A DNA stretch of 64,000 nucleotides from JAXLQL01 sp046331625 (GCA_046331625.1 JAXLQL010000007.1:334432-398431); one strand, 5' to 3'. Shown: positions 15,471 through 24,723, numbered from the stretch's first letter. The notes: generated from the letters alone by a model not told the origin. A program made the numbers and translations.

Positions 15471-16496
15471 ATGCGGCTCATGACAAGCAGGATCGCTCTC
15501 ATCGGCACTTGCCTCCTCGGCCTCTTCGCCGCGCAAGCCGCCAATACGCTCGACATCTATTTCATTGATGTGGAGGGCGGCCAAGCCACACTCATCGTCA
15601 CGCCGCAGAAAGGTTCGCTGCTCGTCGACACCGGCTGGCCCGGATATGAAAATCGTGACGCCGACCGCATCGTCGCCGCCGCCAAAAAGGCCGGACTGAA
15701 GCAGATCGACTATCTCGTCATGACGCACTACCATCGCGATCACGTCGGTGGCGTGGAGCAACTGGTGGCCAAGTTCCCCGTCGGCACGTTCGTCGATCAT
15801 GGTCCGAACACCGAGACCGGCAAAGCCGCCGGCGAACTCTCGGCAGCTTGGACCCGCGCCATGACCAAGAGCAAACACCTCGTGGTGAAGCCGGGCGATC
15901 GCATTCCGCTCAAGGGCGCTGACGTTCGCGCGGTGTCGGCCAACGGCGACCTCCTCTCGTCTCCGCTCGCCCACGCGGGTCAGCAGAACTCCGCCTGCGG
16001 CGTGCCGAAAAAGGCTGACGACAACACCGAGAATTCCCGCTCGCTCGGCATCTTGGTGGAGTTCGGCAAGTTCCGCTTCGTCGATCTGGGCGACCTCACC
16101 TGGAACAAGGAGCTCGAGCTCGTCTGCCCGGCCAACAAGCTCGGCAAAGTGGATGTGTACCTCACCACGCATCACGGCATGGATGTTTCGGGTCCCAGCG
16201 CGATCGTGAATGCGCTCGCCCCTCGCGTGGCCATCATGAACAATGGCGCCAAGAAAGGTGGAGCGGCTCCCGCGTGGCAAGTGGTAAGCAAGTCGCCTGG
16301 ACTCGAAGACCTGTGGCAGGTCCACTTCGCGCTCGCCGGCGGTAAAGAGAACAACGTCGACGAGGACCGCATCGCCAACGTCGAAGAGAAATGCCAAGGT
16401 CACGGGATCTCGGTTTCCGCGGGCAAAGACGGCGGCTTTTCGGTCACCAACGAACGTAACGGAAAATCGAAGAAGTACGCAGCGAAGAAAGGTTGA
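15471..16496 (+). CDS. Exported MBL-fold metallo-hydrolase (ComEC C-terminal-like)
   Basis: 341 residues from the ATG at 15471, with another ATG nine bases on. A signal peptide ends near AAQA. The metallo-beta-lactamase motif THYHRDHVGG sits near residue 85, after FIDVEGGQATLI and LLVDTGWPGYENRDADRI. This N-terminal pattern is like the ComEC/Rec2 hydrolase domain. Further ligands are expected in DLTWN and TTHHGMDVSGP. The protein is predicted to be periplasmic or extracellular. The substrate cannot be read from the sequence. It starts 31 bp after the sulfatase and is followed within 3 bp by a VCBS gene. Confidence 0.85.
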   Translation: MRLMTSRIALIGTCLLGLFAAQAANTLDIYFIDVEGGQATLIVTPQKGSLLVDTGWPGYENRDADRIVAAAKKAGLKQIDYLVMTHYHRDHVGGVEQLVAKFPVGTFVDHGPNTETGKAAGELSAAWTRAMTKSKHLVVKPGDRIPLKGADVRAVSANGDLLSSPLAHAGQQNSACGVPKKADDNTENSRSLGILVEFGKFRFVDLGDLTWNKELELVCPANKLGKVDVYLTTHHGMDVSGPSAIVNALAPRVAIMNNGAKKGGAAPAWQVVSKSPGLEDLWQVHFALAGGKENNVDEDRIANVEEKCQGHGISVSAGKDGGFSVTNERNGKSKKYAAKKG

Positions 16497-16499
16497 GAG

Positions 16500-17624
16500 A
16501 TGAAGAAGGCCATGATTCTGGCAGCCGCGCTTGCGGTTTGCGCCATCTCACTGTGGAGCGTCTCGCGCCCCCCCGACATCCCCTTCGAACGCCACACCAT
16601 CGACCTCGGCGCCAACGAAACCTGCGCCCTCGCCGACATCAATAAGGATGGCCGCCTCGACATCGTGGCCGGCGAGAACTGGTACGCCGCGCCCAAGTGG
16701 ACCAAAAACCACTTCCGCGATTTCGCGTTCGCCAACAACTACATCGACAACTTCAGCGACCTCCCCGTGGACGTAAATGGCGATGGCTACCCCGACATCG
16801 TGAGTGGGCGTTGGTTCTCGAAGGAACTCGACTGGTGGGAGAACCCCGGCAAGAAAGGTGGCCCGTGGAAGCAACACATGATCGAGTCCGGCTTCAACGT
16901 GGAGTTCGCCTTCCTCGTCGATCTCAACAATGACGGCAAGGCGCTCGAAGTGCTCCCGCAGTTCGCCGGCCGCGATTCCTTCACCGCTTACTACGAACTC
17001 AAGGGCGGCCAGTGGGTGCGGCAGAAGGTCTCCGACAAGACCTACGGACACGGCATCGGCGCGGGCGACGTCAACGGCGACGGCAAGGCCGACGTGCTCA
17101 CGTCGAAAGGTTGGTTCGAAGCGCCCGACTGGAAATACCATCCCGACTGGGACGTCAAAGAAGCGATGAGCTTCATCCACGTCACTGATGTCGACGGCGA
17201 CAAGCGCAACGATATCGTGTTCGGCAATGCGCACGACTACGGGCTCGCCTGGATGAAGCACAATGCCGATGGCACCTGGACGAAGCAGATGATCGATGAC
17301 ACGTGGTCCCAGGTTCACGCCGTGACCATGGCCGACCTCAACGGCGACGGCAAGCCAGACATCGTCACTGGCAAACGCTGGATGGCTCACGAGCACGAAA
17401 ACGGCGCTCGCGAACCCAACGGACTCTACTGGTACGAGACCATCACCATCCCGCCGCCGATCGGCAAGGGCCAACTGCAGTGGGTCAAGCACGTGATCGA
17501 TTTCGGCGGGCGTGCCGGCGGCGGCATGCAAGTGCAGGTGGCCGACATCGACGGCGACAAAGACCTCGACATCGCCGTGGGCGGCAAGCTCGGCGTCTTC
17601 CTCTTTGAGAACAAGACGCGATAG
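16500..17624 (+). CDS. Secreted FG-GAP/VCBS repeat protein
   Basis: 374 residues with a signal peptide (MKKAMILAAALAVCAIS). It has seven or so propeller blades with calcium-binding acidic loops (DINKDGRLDIV, DVNGDGYPDIV, DVNGDGKADVL, DLNGDGKPDIV, DIDGDKDLDIA). It resembles the protein at 9115-10296 in architecture. It begins three bases after the MBL-fold gene and ends ten bases before the ThuA-like gene, so it is very likely co-transcribed with both. Confidence 0.85.
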   Translation: MKKAMILAAALAVCAISLWSVSRPPDIPFERHTIDLGANETCALADINKDGRLDIVAGENWYAAPKWTKNHFRDFAFANNYIDNFSDLPVDVNGDGYPDIVSGRWFSKELDWWENPGKKGGPWKQHMIESGFNVEFAFLVDLNNDGKALEVLPQFAGRDSFTAYYELKGGQWVRQKVSDKTYGHGIGAGDVNGDGKADVLTSKGWFEAPDWKYHPDWDVKEAMSFIHVTDVDGDKRNDIVFGNAHDYGLAWMKHNADGTWTKQMIDDTWSQVHAVTMADLNGDGKPDIVTGKRWMAHEHENGAREPNGLYWYETITIPPPIGKGQLQWVKHVIDFGGRAGGGMQVQVADIDGDKDLDIAVGGKLGVFLFENKTR

Positions 17625-17634
17625 AATCCTCTCG

Positions 17635-18474
17635 ATGTCCACATCTCGCCGCACGGCCATGGCCGCGCTTGCCGGATCCGCGTTTGCCGCGCGGACCGCG
17701 CACGCCGCTCGAAAAGCAACTGCGTTCGCCCTCATCGGTGACCGCTATCACAACTCTGACTACATCCGCACCGGCTTGAGCCGCACGATCGCGCACGATC
17801 TCGGCATCAGTGTCGACTTCTGTGACGAGACCAGCAACCTCAACGCGGAAACGCTCGATGGCTACAAGCTGCTCGTCATCCTGCGCGACGGAATGATCTG
17901 GCCAGACGGCTATCCCGACGAGACCACCAACGCCGCTTGGGTGAACACCGGCAAGCCGAAGCTGACGTTCGATCCGCCCACACCGAAGACCGCCGCCAAG
18001 CCTGCGTTCTGGATGAAGCCCGAGCAAGGCAAGGCCGTGCGGCGCTTCGTGGAGAACGGCGGATCGGCGCTGTTCCTGCACAACGTCACGCACGTCGGCG
18101 TCACCGATCCGGACTTCCGCCACGTGCTCGGCGCTGCGTACACGGGGCACCCGCCCATCCGCACGTTCAAAGTGAAGGTGACCAATCCCGATCATCCGAT
18201 CACCAAAGGCGTGAAGGACTTCGTCATCACCGACGAGCAACACTACATGGATTACGACAAGGATCCCAAGCACGTGTTCCTCGAAACCGTGAATGAAGAA
18301 GGGCTCGACTATCGCGGCCAAGGCGCCAAGGCACGCGCCGGTTGGGCGTATGACTACGGCAAGGGCCGCGTGGCGTATCTCTCACCCGGACACTTGCTCG
18401 CCGTGTTGTGGAATCCCGAATACGTGAAGCTCCAGCACAACGCCGTGCGATGGCTGATGCGGCAGGGATCCTGA
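17635..18474 (+). CDS. ThuA-like domain protein, exported
   Basis: 279 residues. The ATG at 17635 gives a Tat-like leader (MSTSRRTAMAALAGSAFAA). The body matches the ThuA/trehalose-utilisation fold, a class I glutamine-amidotransferase-like domain without obvious catalytic residues. Typical pieces are LIGDRYHNSDYIRTGL, LLVILRDGMIWPDG, and the C-terminal WAYDYGKGRVAYLSPGH followed by NAVRWLM. ThuA domains are common in exported sugar-metabolism proteins of this phylum, with no settled reaction. Its stop overlaps the next ATG (TGATG), which indicates translational coupling with the esterase. Confidence 0.87.
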   Translation: MSTSRRTAMAALAGSAFAARTAHAARKATAFALIGDRYHNSDYIRTGLSRTIAHDLGISVDFCDETSNLNAETLDGYKLLVILRDGMIWPDGYPDETTNAAWVNTGKPKLTFDPPTPKTAAKPAFWMKPEQGKAVRRFVENGGSALFLHNVTHVGVTDPDFRHVLGAAYTGHPPIRTFKVKVTNPDHPITKGVKDFVITDEQHYMDYDKDPKHVFLETVNEEGLDYRGQGAKARAGWAYDYGKGRVAYLSPGHLLAVLWNPEYVKLQHNAVRWLMRQGS

Positions 18475-19493
18475 TGCGCGCACCGATCCTACTCCTCGCC
18501 GTGGCGGCATTCGTGTGCGCGCAATCGCGATCCGTTCCCGCGCACGAAGTCCCGGTGCCCGATCTCGTCAGCGAGCGCCTGCGTGCGAACATCGCGCGCC
18601 CCATCGCCGATCCCTTCCCAGAACCGAAGACACCTGCCGAGTGGAAGAAGCTGCAAGACGCGCGAGCGGCCGATCGCGCCAAAGGCGTTCCGGCTTTGCT
18701 CGCCAAGCTTCACGTGAAGATGGAGCCGCGCACGGTCGCCGGCGTCAAGACCTTCATGGTCACGCCCGAAACCGTCGCGCCCGAAAATCGCAAGCGCATC
18801 CTCGTGCATGTGCACGGCGGAGCGTACGTCTTCTTCGGCGGCGAATCAGGAACTCCGGAAGCGATTCTGATGGCGCACTACGGCAAGATCCCGGTGATCT
18901 CAGTGGACTATCGCATGCCCCCCGATCATCCGTTCCCGGCCGCCATCGATGACACCGTGGCGGTGTGGAAGGAAATGATCCGCACGCACAAGCCAGCGGC
19001 AATGGGTCTCTTCGGAACTTCCACCGGCGGCGGCCTGACCCTCGCCACCGTGCTCCGCTTGAAGCAACTCGGCATTCCGATTCCCGGCGCGATCGCTCCC
19101 GGCACGCCATGGAGCGACCTCACCAAGACCGGCGACACCTACTTCACCAACGAGCGCATTGACAATGTGCTGGTTGACTACGAGCGCCTACTCGGTCCCT
19201 GTGCGCGCCTCTACGCCGCGGGCCGCGATCTCGAGGATCCACTGCTCTCGCCCGTGTATGGCGACTTCCACGGATTCCCACCCGCGATCCTGCTCAGCGG
19301 CACGCGCGACCTGTTCCTGAGCAACACCGTCCGCGTGCATCGCAAGCTGCGCGCGGCAGGCATCGAGGCGGAGTTACACGTCTTCGAGGCGCAGTCGCAC
19401 GGCCAGTACATGCTGGATCAGGTGGACTCGGAAGAGTCGCGCGAATCGTTCACCGAGCTGTCGCGATTCTTCTCACGCCATCTCTCTCGTTAA
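18474..19493 (+). CDS. Exported alpha/beta hydrolase, HSL (fold-3) type
   Basis: 339 residues starting at the ATG inside the TGATG overlap with the ThuA-like gene. A signal peptide of about 16 residues (MRAPILLLAVAAFVCAQ) is present. The HSL-family oxyanion motif HGGAYVFFGG lies near residue 105. The nucleophile is in GTSTGGG near 183. The acid is in SGTRDLFLSN and the histidine in QSHGQY near the C-terminus. Likely a carboxylesterase acting outside the cytoplasm. The tight coupling suggests that the sulfatase-MBL-VCBS-ThuA-esterase run is one transcription unit. Confidence 0.88.
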   Translation: MRAPILLLAVAAFVCAQSRSVPAHEVPVPDLVSERLRANIARPIADPFPEPKTPAEWKKLQDARAADRAKGVPALLAKLHVKMEPRTVAGVKTFMVTPETVAPENRKRILVHVHGGAYVFFGGESGTPEAILMAHYGKIPVISVDYRMPPDHPFPAAIDDTVAVWKEMIRTHKPAAMGLFGTSTGGGLTLATVLRLKQLGIPIPGAIAPGTPWSDLTKTGDTYFTNERIDNVLVDYERLLGPCARLYAAGRDLEDPLLSPVYGDFHGFPPAILLSGTRDLFLSNTVRVHRKLRAAGIEAELHVFEAQSHGQYMLDQVDSEESRESFTELSRFFSRHLSR

Positions 19494-19532
19494 GACAAGC
19501 CCTGTCCCTCGATCTCCCAGTTGCCCTGCCGT

Positions 19533-19571
19533 GTAGGGCGGGCTTCAGCCAGCGCGGGACTTCAGTCCCGC
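19533..19571. repeat. Intergenic palindromic repeat, forward copy
   Basis: Two hairpins in a row: GGCT-TC-AGCC (19541-19550) and GCGGGACT-TC-AGTCCCGC (19554-19571). The same order of hairpins is found in reverse orientation at 44031-44072, so this is a dispersed repeat of this genome. It lies between the esterase and the PQQ protein and could also act as a terminator. Confidence 0.7.
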
Positions 19572-19665
19572 CGCCGGAGCCCGTGCCCAAAGCCTCCCCA
19601 GCGAGTCTCAGCCTCAACGATCGGTGCCCACAATACGCGATGCAAGTGCCTGATATCATCTCCAC

Positions 19666-21072
19666 GTGCGCCTGACCCTCGCCCTCGCCGCATCCCTCGC
19701 GATCCTCTCCGCCGCCGAATGGACCCGCTTTCGTGGACCCAACGGCACCGGCGTCGCCGAAGGCAATCCCCTTCCACGCGAGCTCGCACCCGATCGCAAC
19801 GTCGTCTGGAAGACCGCGATCCCCATGGGCAAGTCGTCCCCCGCCGTCACCGCCAACCGCATCTTCCTCACCGGCCACAACGCCGGCAAGCTCGAGACCT
19901 TCGCCCTTGACCGCAAAACCGGCAAGCTCCTCTGGACCCGCGAAGCTCCCGGCCATCGCGACGAGAAGCGCAACAAGCTGAACGATCCCGCCGCGCCCAG
20001 TCCTGTCACTGACGGCGAGAACGTCTACGTCTTCTTCGCCGGCTACGGACTCGTCTCCTACTCGGGCGATGGCAAGGAGCGCTGGCGTCACGCACTCGGA
20101 CCCTTCACCAACTTCCACGGCATGGGCGCGTCTCCGGTGCTCGCCGGGAACAAAGTCGTGATGATCTGTGACCAAGACCAGGGCGCCTTTCTGCTCGCGG
20201 TCGACCGCGCTACCGGCAAGCAGGTCTGGCGCGCGGACCGGCCCGAGATGGTGCACAGCTTCTCCACCCCCGTGGTCTATCGCGACAAGAAGGGGCGTAA
20301 TCAGGTGATCGTTCCCGGCTCTTATAAGATGACCAGCTACGACGCCGACACAGGCAAGCTCATCTGGTCCGTTGACGGCCTCACCTATCAAGTGAAGTCC
20401 GTCCCCGTGATCGATGGCGACCTGCTCTATTTCAATGGCTGGGCTCCCGGCGGCGAGCCGAGCGAGCGCATCGAACTTCCCACGTTCGAAAAGATGATCG
20501 AGACCTACGACAAGAACCACGACGGCAAGCTCTCCAAAGACGAGATCCCCAAGAACTGGCTGCCCGGCAACTGGGACATGCAGGATCTCGACAAAGACGG
20601 GTTGTTCGACGCCAAAGACTGGAAGTATTACTCCATGCGCCGCACGTCCACCAATGCCGCCATGGCCATCAAGCTCGACGGCGAAGGCGATGTCACCTCT
20701 ACGCACGTCGTATGGCGCTACCAGAAATCGTTGCCCGATGTGCCCGCGATCTTGCTCTATCGCGGCGTGCTCTATCTCATCCGCAACGGCGGCATTCTGC
20801 AGACGCTCATTCCGGCCACCGGACAACTGGTGAAGCAAGGCCGGCTTCAGCATGCCATGGACGAATACTACGCCTCGCCCGTGGCCGGCGACGGCAAGGT
20901 TTACATGCTCAGCAAAGACGGCAAATCCACCGTACTCGAGAGCGGAGCCGACTGGGGAGTCGCCTCCACCGGTGATTTCGGCGAAGAGATCTTCGCCACT
21001 CCCGCCATCGCCGATGGGCACATGTGGGTCCGTACCGCAACCACTCTGTACGACTTCGCGCAAGCCAAGTAG
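19666..21072 (+). CDS. Secreted PQQ-propeller (quinoprotein-like) protein with EF-hand insertion
   Basis: 468 residues from a GTG, with a signal peptide (MRLTLALAASLAILSAA). An eight-bladed PQQ-binding-like beta-propeller is shown by repeated A-x-D-x-x-T-G-K-x-x-W motifs (DRKTGKLLWT, DRATGKQVWR, DADTGKLIWS). Between blades, at about residues 280-305, lie an EF-hand (DKNHDGKLSKDE) and a second EF-like loop (DLDKDGLFDAKDW), so calcium binding is likely. No dehydrogenase catalytic signature is seen. This is the generic 'PQQ-binding-like repeat' class, probably structural or redox-associated. Confidence 0.88.
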   Translation: MRLTLALAASLAILSAAEWTRFRGPNGTGVAEGNPLPRELAPDRNVVWKTAIPMGKSSPAVTANRIFLTGHNAGKLETFALDRKTGKLLWTREAPGHRDEKRNKLNDPAAPSPVTDGENVYVFFAGYGLVSYSGDGKERWRHALGPFTNFHGMGASPVLAGNKVVMICDQDQGAFLLAVDRATGKQVWRADRPEMVHSFSTPVVYRDKKGRNQVIVPGSYKMTSYDADTGKLIWSVDGLTYQVKSVPVIDGDLLYFNGWAPGGEPSERIELPTFEKMIETYDKNHDGKLSKDEIPKNWLPGNWDMQDLDKDGLFDAKDWKYYSMRRTSTNAAMAIKLDGEGDVTSTHVVWRYQKSLPDVPAILLYRGVLYLIRNGGILQTLIPATGQLVKQGRLQHAMDEYYASPVAGDGKVYMLSKDGKSTVLESGADWGVASTGDFGEEIFATPAIADGHMWVRTATTLYDFAQAK

Positions 21073-21144
21073 AACCGATCCGGGTAGAAACAGGTTGACT
21101 CGCGAGCAGCCAGCCTCTACCATGTCTAGTAAGCGTTGCCAGCT

Positions 21145-21567
21145 ATGAGTTCACCAAGCCCTGCCTTGCCGCCGTTGGAAACCAAGATCCCGGACAAGCT
21201 GTATTTCCGGATCGGTGAAGTAGCCAGCCTCGTCGGCGTCGAGCCATACGTGTTGCGCTTCTGGGAGAGCGAGTTCCCGCAACTCGCGCCTCGCAAGTCG
21301 GGCACCGGCCACCGCCTCTATCGCCGTAAGGAAGTCGAGATGGTGCTCGAAGTCAAGCGCCTTCTCTACGATCGTCGCTTCACTATCGAAGGCGCGCGGA
21401 TCCATCTCGAGCAGAGCAAGAAAAAATCGGGTCCAGCAAAGCCGGCTCCCGCTGCCAAGCCCGAGCCCGCGCCGATGCAAGCCGCGCTCTTCGCCGACCC
21501 TGCGCCGTCGAAGGTTCCGCCGTTCATCAAGGATGAACTCGGCGCGATCCTCGCCATGCTCCGGTAG
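21145..21567 (+). CDS. MerR family transcriptional regulator
   Basis: 140 residues from the ATG at 21145; a TTG nine bases upstream is an alternative. The winged helix-turn-helix is at about residues 22-90 (FRIGEVASLVGVEPYVLRFWESEF, then RLYRRKEVEMVLEVKRLLYD). It is followed by the start of a MerR coiled coil, a proline/alanine-rich linker and a short C-terminal DELGAILAML. It lacks metal-binding cysteines, so it belongs to the short MerR group found beside ihf or rRNA genes in many bacteria. The target is unknown. Confidence 0.88.
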   Translation: MSSPSPALPPLETKIPDKLYFRIGEVASLVGVEPYVLRFWESEFPQLAPRKSGTGHRLYRRKEVEMVLEVKRLLYDRRFTIEGARIHLEQSKKKSGPAKPAPAAKPEPAPMQAALFADPAPSKVPPFIKDELGAILAMLR

Positions 21568-21594
21568 GTTCCTCGATAGAGGCCGGTGAGAGCA

Positions 21595-21972
21595 CTAGCA
21601 CAATCGCACTAACGCTCCATACCGCGCCACCGCCGGATCCGCCGTAAGCAAAGTCAGCCCTTCCACTCTGGCTTGCGCCACCAGCATACGGTCGAACGGA
21701 TCGCGGTGAATCAAAGGCAACTCGCGTGTCGCCCGCGCATGCTCAGCGCGCACCGGCAGGGGCTCAAAATCGCTTTGGGCAAGCACTTCATCGAATCGAT
21801 TCGGCAGATCGAGCTTCCCAAGCGATTGCTTGATGCTGATCTCCCAGATCGAGGCTGCGCTCACAAAGATCGCGTTCTCGGGGTCTGCAATGAGTCTCCG
21901 CGCCTCTGCCGGCAGCGCCTTCGAATCATCCAGCCACCAGAGCAGGATGTGTGTGTCGAGCAGAAACCTCAC
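21595..21972 (-). CDS. PIN-domain toxin (VapC-like)
   Basis: 125 residues. PIN-domain acidic residues are visible: D6 in FLLDTHILLWW, an aspartate/glutamate pair in SAASIWEISIK near 40-45, and D94 in HRDPFDRMLVAQ. A terminal LLTADPAVARY follows. It fits the VapC ribonuclease toxins that pair with Phd/YefM antitoxins. The antitoxin gene is directly upstream and overlaps it by four bases (21969-21972), the normal order for antitoxin-first modules. Confidence 0.92.
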   Translation of the reverse strand: MRFLLDTHILLWWLDDSKALPAEARRLIADPENAIFVSAASIWEISIKQSLGKLDLPNRFDEVLAQSDFEPLPVRAEHARATRELPLIHRDPFDRMLVAQARVEGLTLLTADPAVARYGALVRLC

Positions 21973-22202
21973 TCCGCGCCAAAAGCCTCCGCGATATCGG
22001 GAGGAAGCAGGTCGAAGTCGGCGTGGATATGAATCTTTCCGGCAAGCGCTCCGGGAACTCTCTGTCGTGCCGCCCCACGATAAGCTACCAAGCGGGCGAC
22101 AGGCTTGCCCGCCTTGCCAATAATGACTTCCTCTCCGCGCTGCACGGCTTCAATCAGAGCCGAAAGCTCAGCCTTCGCTTCCGAGATGTTCCGGAGAATC
22201 AT
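21969..22202 (-). CDS. Phd/YefM-type antitoxin
   Basis: 77 residues. The N-terminal MILRNISEAKAELSALIEAV and EEVIIGKAGKPVARLV are typical Phd/YefM DNA-binding sequence. The C-terminal part (HADFDLLPPDIAEAF) should wrap the PIN toxin. Two inverted repeats lie at and just ahead of the start codon and are likely operators. It overlaps the toxin gene by four bases. Confidence 0.92.
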   Translation of the reverse strand: MILRNISEAKAELSALIEAVQRGEEVIIGKAGKPVARLVAYRGAARQRVPGALAGKIHIHADFDLLPPDIAEAFGAE

Positions 22203-22236
22203 GTGAACATGATATCAGACCAGACCTGGTCTGGTC
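22198..22236 (-). promoter_or_regulatory. Paired palindromes at the PIN/antitoxin promoter
   Basis: A 16-bp palindrome ATCATGT-GA-ACATGAT at 22198-22213 covers the antitoxin start codon. Five bases further on is a perfect 19-bp palindrome, GACCAGACC-T-GGTCTGGTC, at 22218-22236. Phd-type antitoxins repress their own operon by binding such sites, so these are probable operators. The pairing is seen directly. The binding is inference. Confidence 0.65.
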
Positions 22237-22326
22237 ACTTTTCCTCTGGCCGCCGCCATGGCCGTCATTGGCCCCCCGCGGCGCGGAAGAGGGTGTTCGC
22301 CGGAGCTATCCTAATCCCAGGTACCC

Positions 22327-24723
22327 TTGATCCCGCGAAGCCTCCTTTTGGCGCTCGTCGCTCCTGGCCTCTTGTGGCCAGCCGAGCCCATCCCGGCACT
22401 CGCCCGCCAACTCCGCACCGCCGGTCTCGACCCCGACGAGTGCTACCGGGTCCGCGAGGTCCACTTCACGCGCGGAGACGATCTCCGCTTCTACTTCATC
22501 GACGGCTTCCTCATCTTCGGCAAACCCATCGGAGGCCGCCGCATCTCGGCCGTGTTCACCACGGCTCCGGAAACCGGCGACGCGGAACTTCTCGTGATGC
22601 CGCCTTCGAAAGGCGAGCGCACTTCGCTTGCCGCCTTTACATCGGCGCCCAATCTCGACGAGCATGTCCGAGCCGCTGTCCTGCTCTTCACCGACGACTC
22701 GGCCGAAACGCTCAAGAAGGCGATCGAATCGCGCGGCGACGTGCAGAAGGCTCCCGAGCGCGGGCAACTGCTCGCCGAAGAGTGGAACCAGGCCGTGGCG
22801 AACATGTCATCCAGCTTCGCCGTGCGCCTGATCTATCACTTGACCAGCGGCGTCCAGCCCGGGCGTGGCCTCTTCTACACGGCCGTGCAAGGCGTCAAGC
22901 TCGGCAACTTCGATGCCGTCTACGATCCCGACGCCGAGAACCAGATCTACCTCGGCCAACTCAAGTACAAAGAGGAACGCGCCTTCTACGACACTTGGAC
23001 CGCGTTCCCCGCCGGGCCCTTCCGCCGCGGCCGCGCCAAGCGCGCTCCCGCCGACCTGGCGATTTCGAATTACCGCATCGAAGCCGCGCTCGACTCCGAA
23101 CTCGTGCTCCACGCCACTTCCACGGTCTCGGCGAAGCCATCGCGAGACGGCATGCGCGTGTTCGCCCTCGACATTTCCGAAGGCATGAGCGTGAAGTCCG
23201 CCAAAGTGGACGGGAAGTCCGCTGAAGTCTTCGCCGGAGACTCATTCCGCTCCGATCTCATTCGCCGCGCCGGCAGCACGCAGTTCTTTGTTGTTACGCC
23301 CGAACCGCTCGACGGGAGCCGCGAACACGAGTTCGCCTTCGAGCACGAAGGCAAGGTGGTGAGGAACGCGGGGCGCGACGTGTACTACGTGGGGAGCCGC
23401 GCCAACTGGTATCCTCGCGCCGGACCCGAATTCTCGCGCTTCGACATCCGCTTTCGCTTTCCAGCCCATCTCGATCTCGTCTTCGCCGGCGAGCTCAAAG
23501 AGGAGTCCTCCGAGGGTGCCTTCCGCATCGTGCGCCGGGTCACTCCGGTTCCGGTTCGCATGGCCGGATTCAACCTCGGCCGCTACCAGAAGTTCCACGC
23601 CGAACGTGGCGGTCTCAATGTCGACGTCTACGCCAACCGGTTGCCGGAGTACGCGCTCAGCAATCCGCGCGACACGGTGAACCTTCCGCCCATGCCACCG
23701 TTCCCGCCGAGGCCGGGAGCGCGGCGGCTGCCCAACACAGATACCCTGCACATCCCCACATTCACCGCGCCCGATCCCACGGCGCGATTGCGCGCACTGG
23801 CGGAAGAGATCGCTTCGGGCATGGAGTTCCTGAGCAAGAGCCTCGGTCCGCCCGCGTTGCCGGACTTGATGGTTTCTCCGATCCCCGGTGCATTCGGCCA
23901 AGGCTTCCCGGGACTGGTTTACCTGTCGACGCTTTCTTATCTCGACCCGAGACAGCGCCCGTTGCCGGTTCGCTCCGATCAACAAGAGGTCTTCTTCTCG
24001 GAGATTCTCCATGCACACGAGACCGCGCATCAGTGGTGGGGCAACGTGGTGATGGCCGACACGTTGAGCGACGAGTGGCTAATGGAGGCGTTGGCCAACT
24101 ACTCGGCGCTCATGATCCTCGAGAAGAAGAAGGGACCGAAGGCGATGCAGTCGGCCCTAGCCAACTATCGCGATCGCCTGTTCGGCAAGATCGAAGATGA
24201 CCGCATTGTCGATTCGTCAGGGCCAATCCGGCTCGGCCGGCGCGTGTCGAGCTCGCAGTCGCCCGATGCGTGGCAGCACATCATTTACGGCAAGGGGAGC
24301 TGGATCCTGCACATGCTTCGAGCGCGCATGGGCGATGCGAGCTTCCTCAAGATGCTGGGTGACGTTTGCCGCGAGTATCGTAACCGGCCCATCACCACCG
24401 AGCAGTTCCAGGCGATCGCCGCGCGCTATCTGCCGAAGGGCTACGCCGACGCGTTCTTCGATCATTGGGTGGAGAGCACCGGCATCCCGGAGGTGACGAT
24501 GGCGCAGCAGTACCGCGCGGGCAAATTGAGCATCACCGTGAAGCAGGCGGGCGTGGATGAATCGGTGACGCTGCATGTTCCGGTGGTGGTGCAGCCGGCG
24601 CGGGGCAAGGCCCAGACGCATTGGGTGGTCACTGGGTCTGATCCGGTGACGATGACTCTCGCGATGCCGGCGCCGCCGTTGAAGGTCGCGTTGGACCCGG
24701 ATGGGACGCTGCTGCGGAAGTAG
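22327..24723 (+). CDS. M1 family zinc aminopeptidase-like protein, exported
   Basis: 798 residues from a TTG that is followed by a signal peptide (MIPRSLLLALVAPGLLWP). The gluzincin site is complete: H564-E-T-A-H568, then E587 exactly 18 residues later, in ALHAHETAHQWWGN and WLMEALANYSAL. M1 enzymes remove N-terminal amino acids. The usual GAMEN exopeptidase motif is not obvious, so it may act differently from a true aminopeptidase. The first 230 residues resemble a separate N-terminal domain seen in acidobacterial M1 proteins. Confidence 0.87.
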   Translation: MIPRSLLLALVAPGLLWPAEPIPALARQLRTAGLDPDECYRVREVHFTRGDDLRFYFIDGFLIFGKPIGGRRISAVFTTAPETGDAELLVMPPSKGERTSLAAFTSAPNLDEHVRAAVLLFTDDSAETLKKAIESRGDVQKAPERGQLLAEEWNQAVANMSSSFAVRLIYHLTSGVQPGRGLFYTAVQGVKLGNFDAVYDPDAENQIYLGQLKYKEERAFYDTWTAFPAGPFRRGRAKRAPADLAISNYRIEAALDSELVLHATSTVSAKPSRDGMRVFALDISEGMSVKSAKVDGKSAEVFAGDSFRSDLIRRAGSTQFFVVTPEPLDGSREHEFAFEHEGKVVRNAGRDVYYVGSRANWYPRAGPEFSRFDIRFRFPAHLDLVFAGELKEESSEGAFRIVRRVTPVPVRMAGFNLGRYQKFHAERGGLNVDVYANRLPEYALSNPRDTVNLPPMPPFPPRPGARRLPNTDTLHIPTFTAPDPTARLRALAEEIASGMEFLSKSLGPPALPDLMVSPIPGAFGQGFPGLVYLSTLSYLDPRQRPLPVRSDQQEVFFSEILHAHETAHQWWGNVVMADTLSDEWLMEALANYSALMILEKKKGPKAMQSALANYRDRLFGKIEDDRIVDSSGPIRLGRRVSSSQSPDAWQHIIYGKGSWILHMLRARMGDASFLKMLGDVCREYRNRPITTEQFQAIAARYLPKGYADAFFDHWVESTGIPEVTMAQQYRAGKLSITVKQAGVDESVTLHVPVVVQPARGKAQTHWVVTGSDPVTMTLAMPAPPLKVALDPDGTLLRK

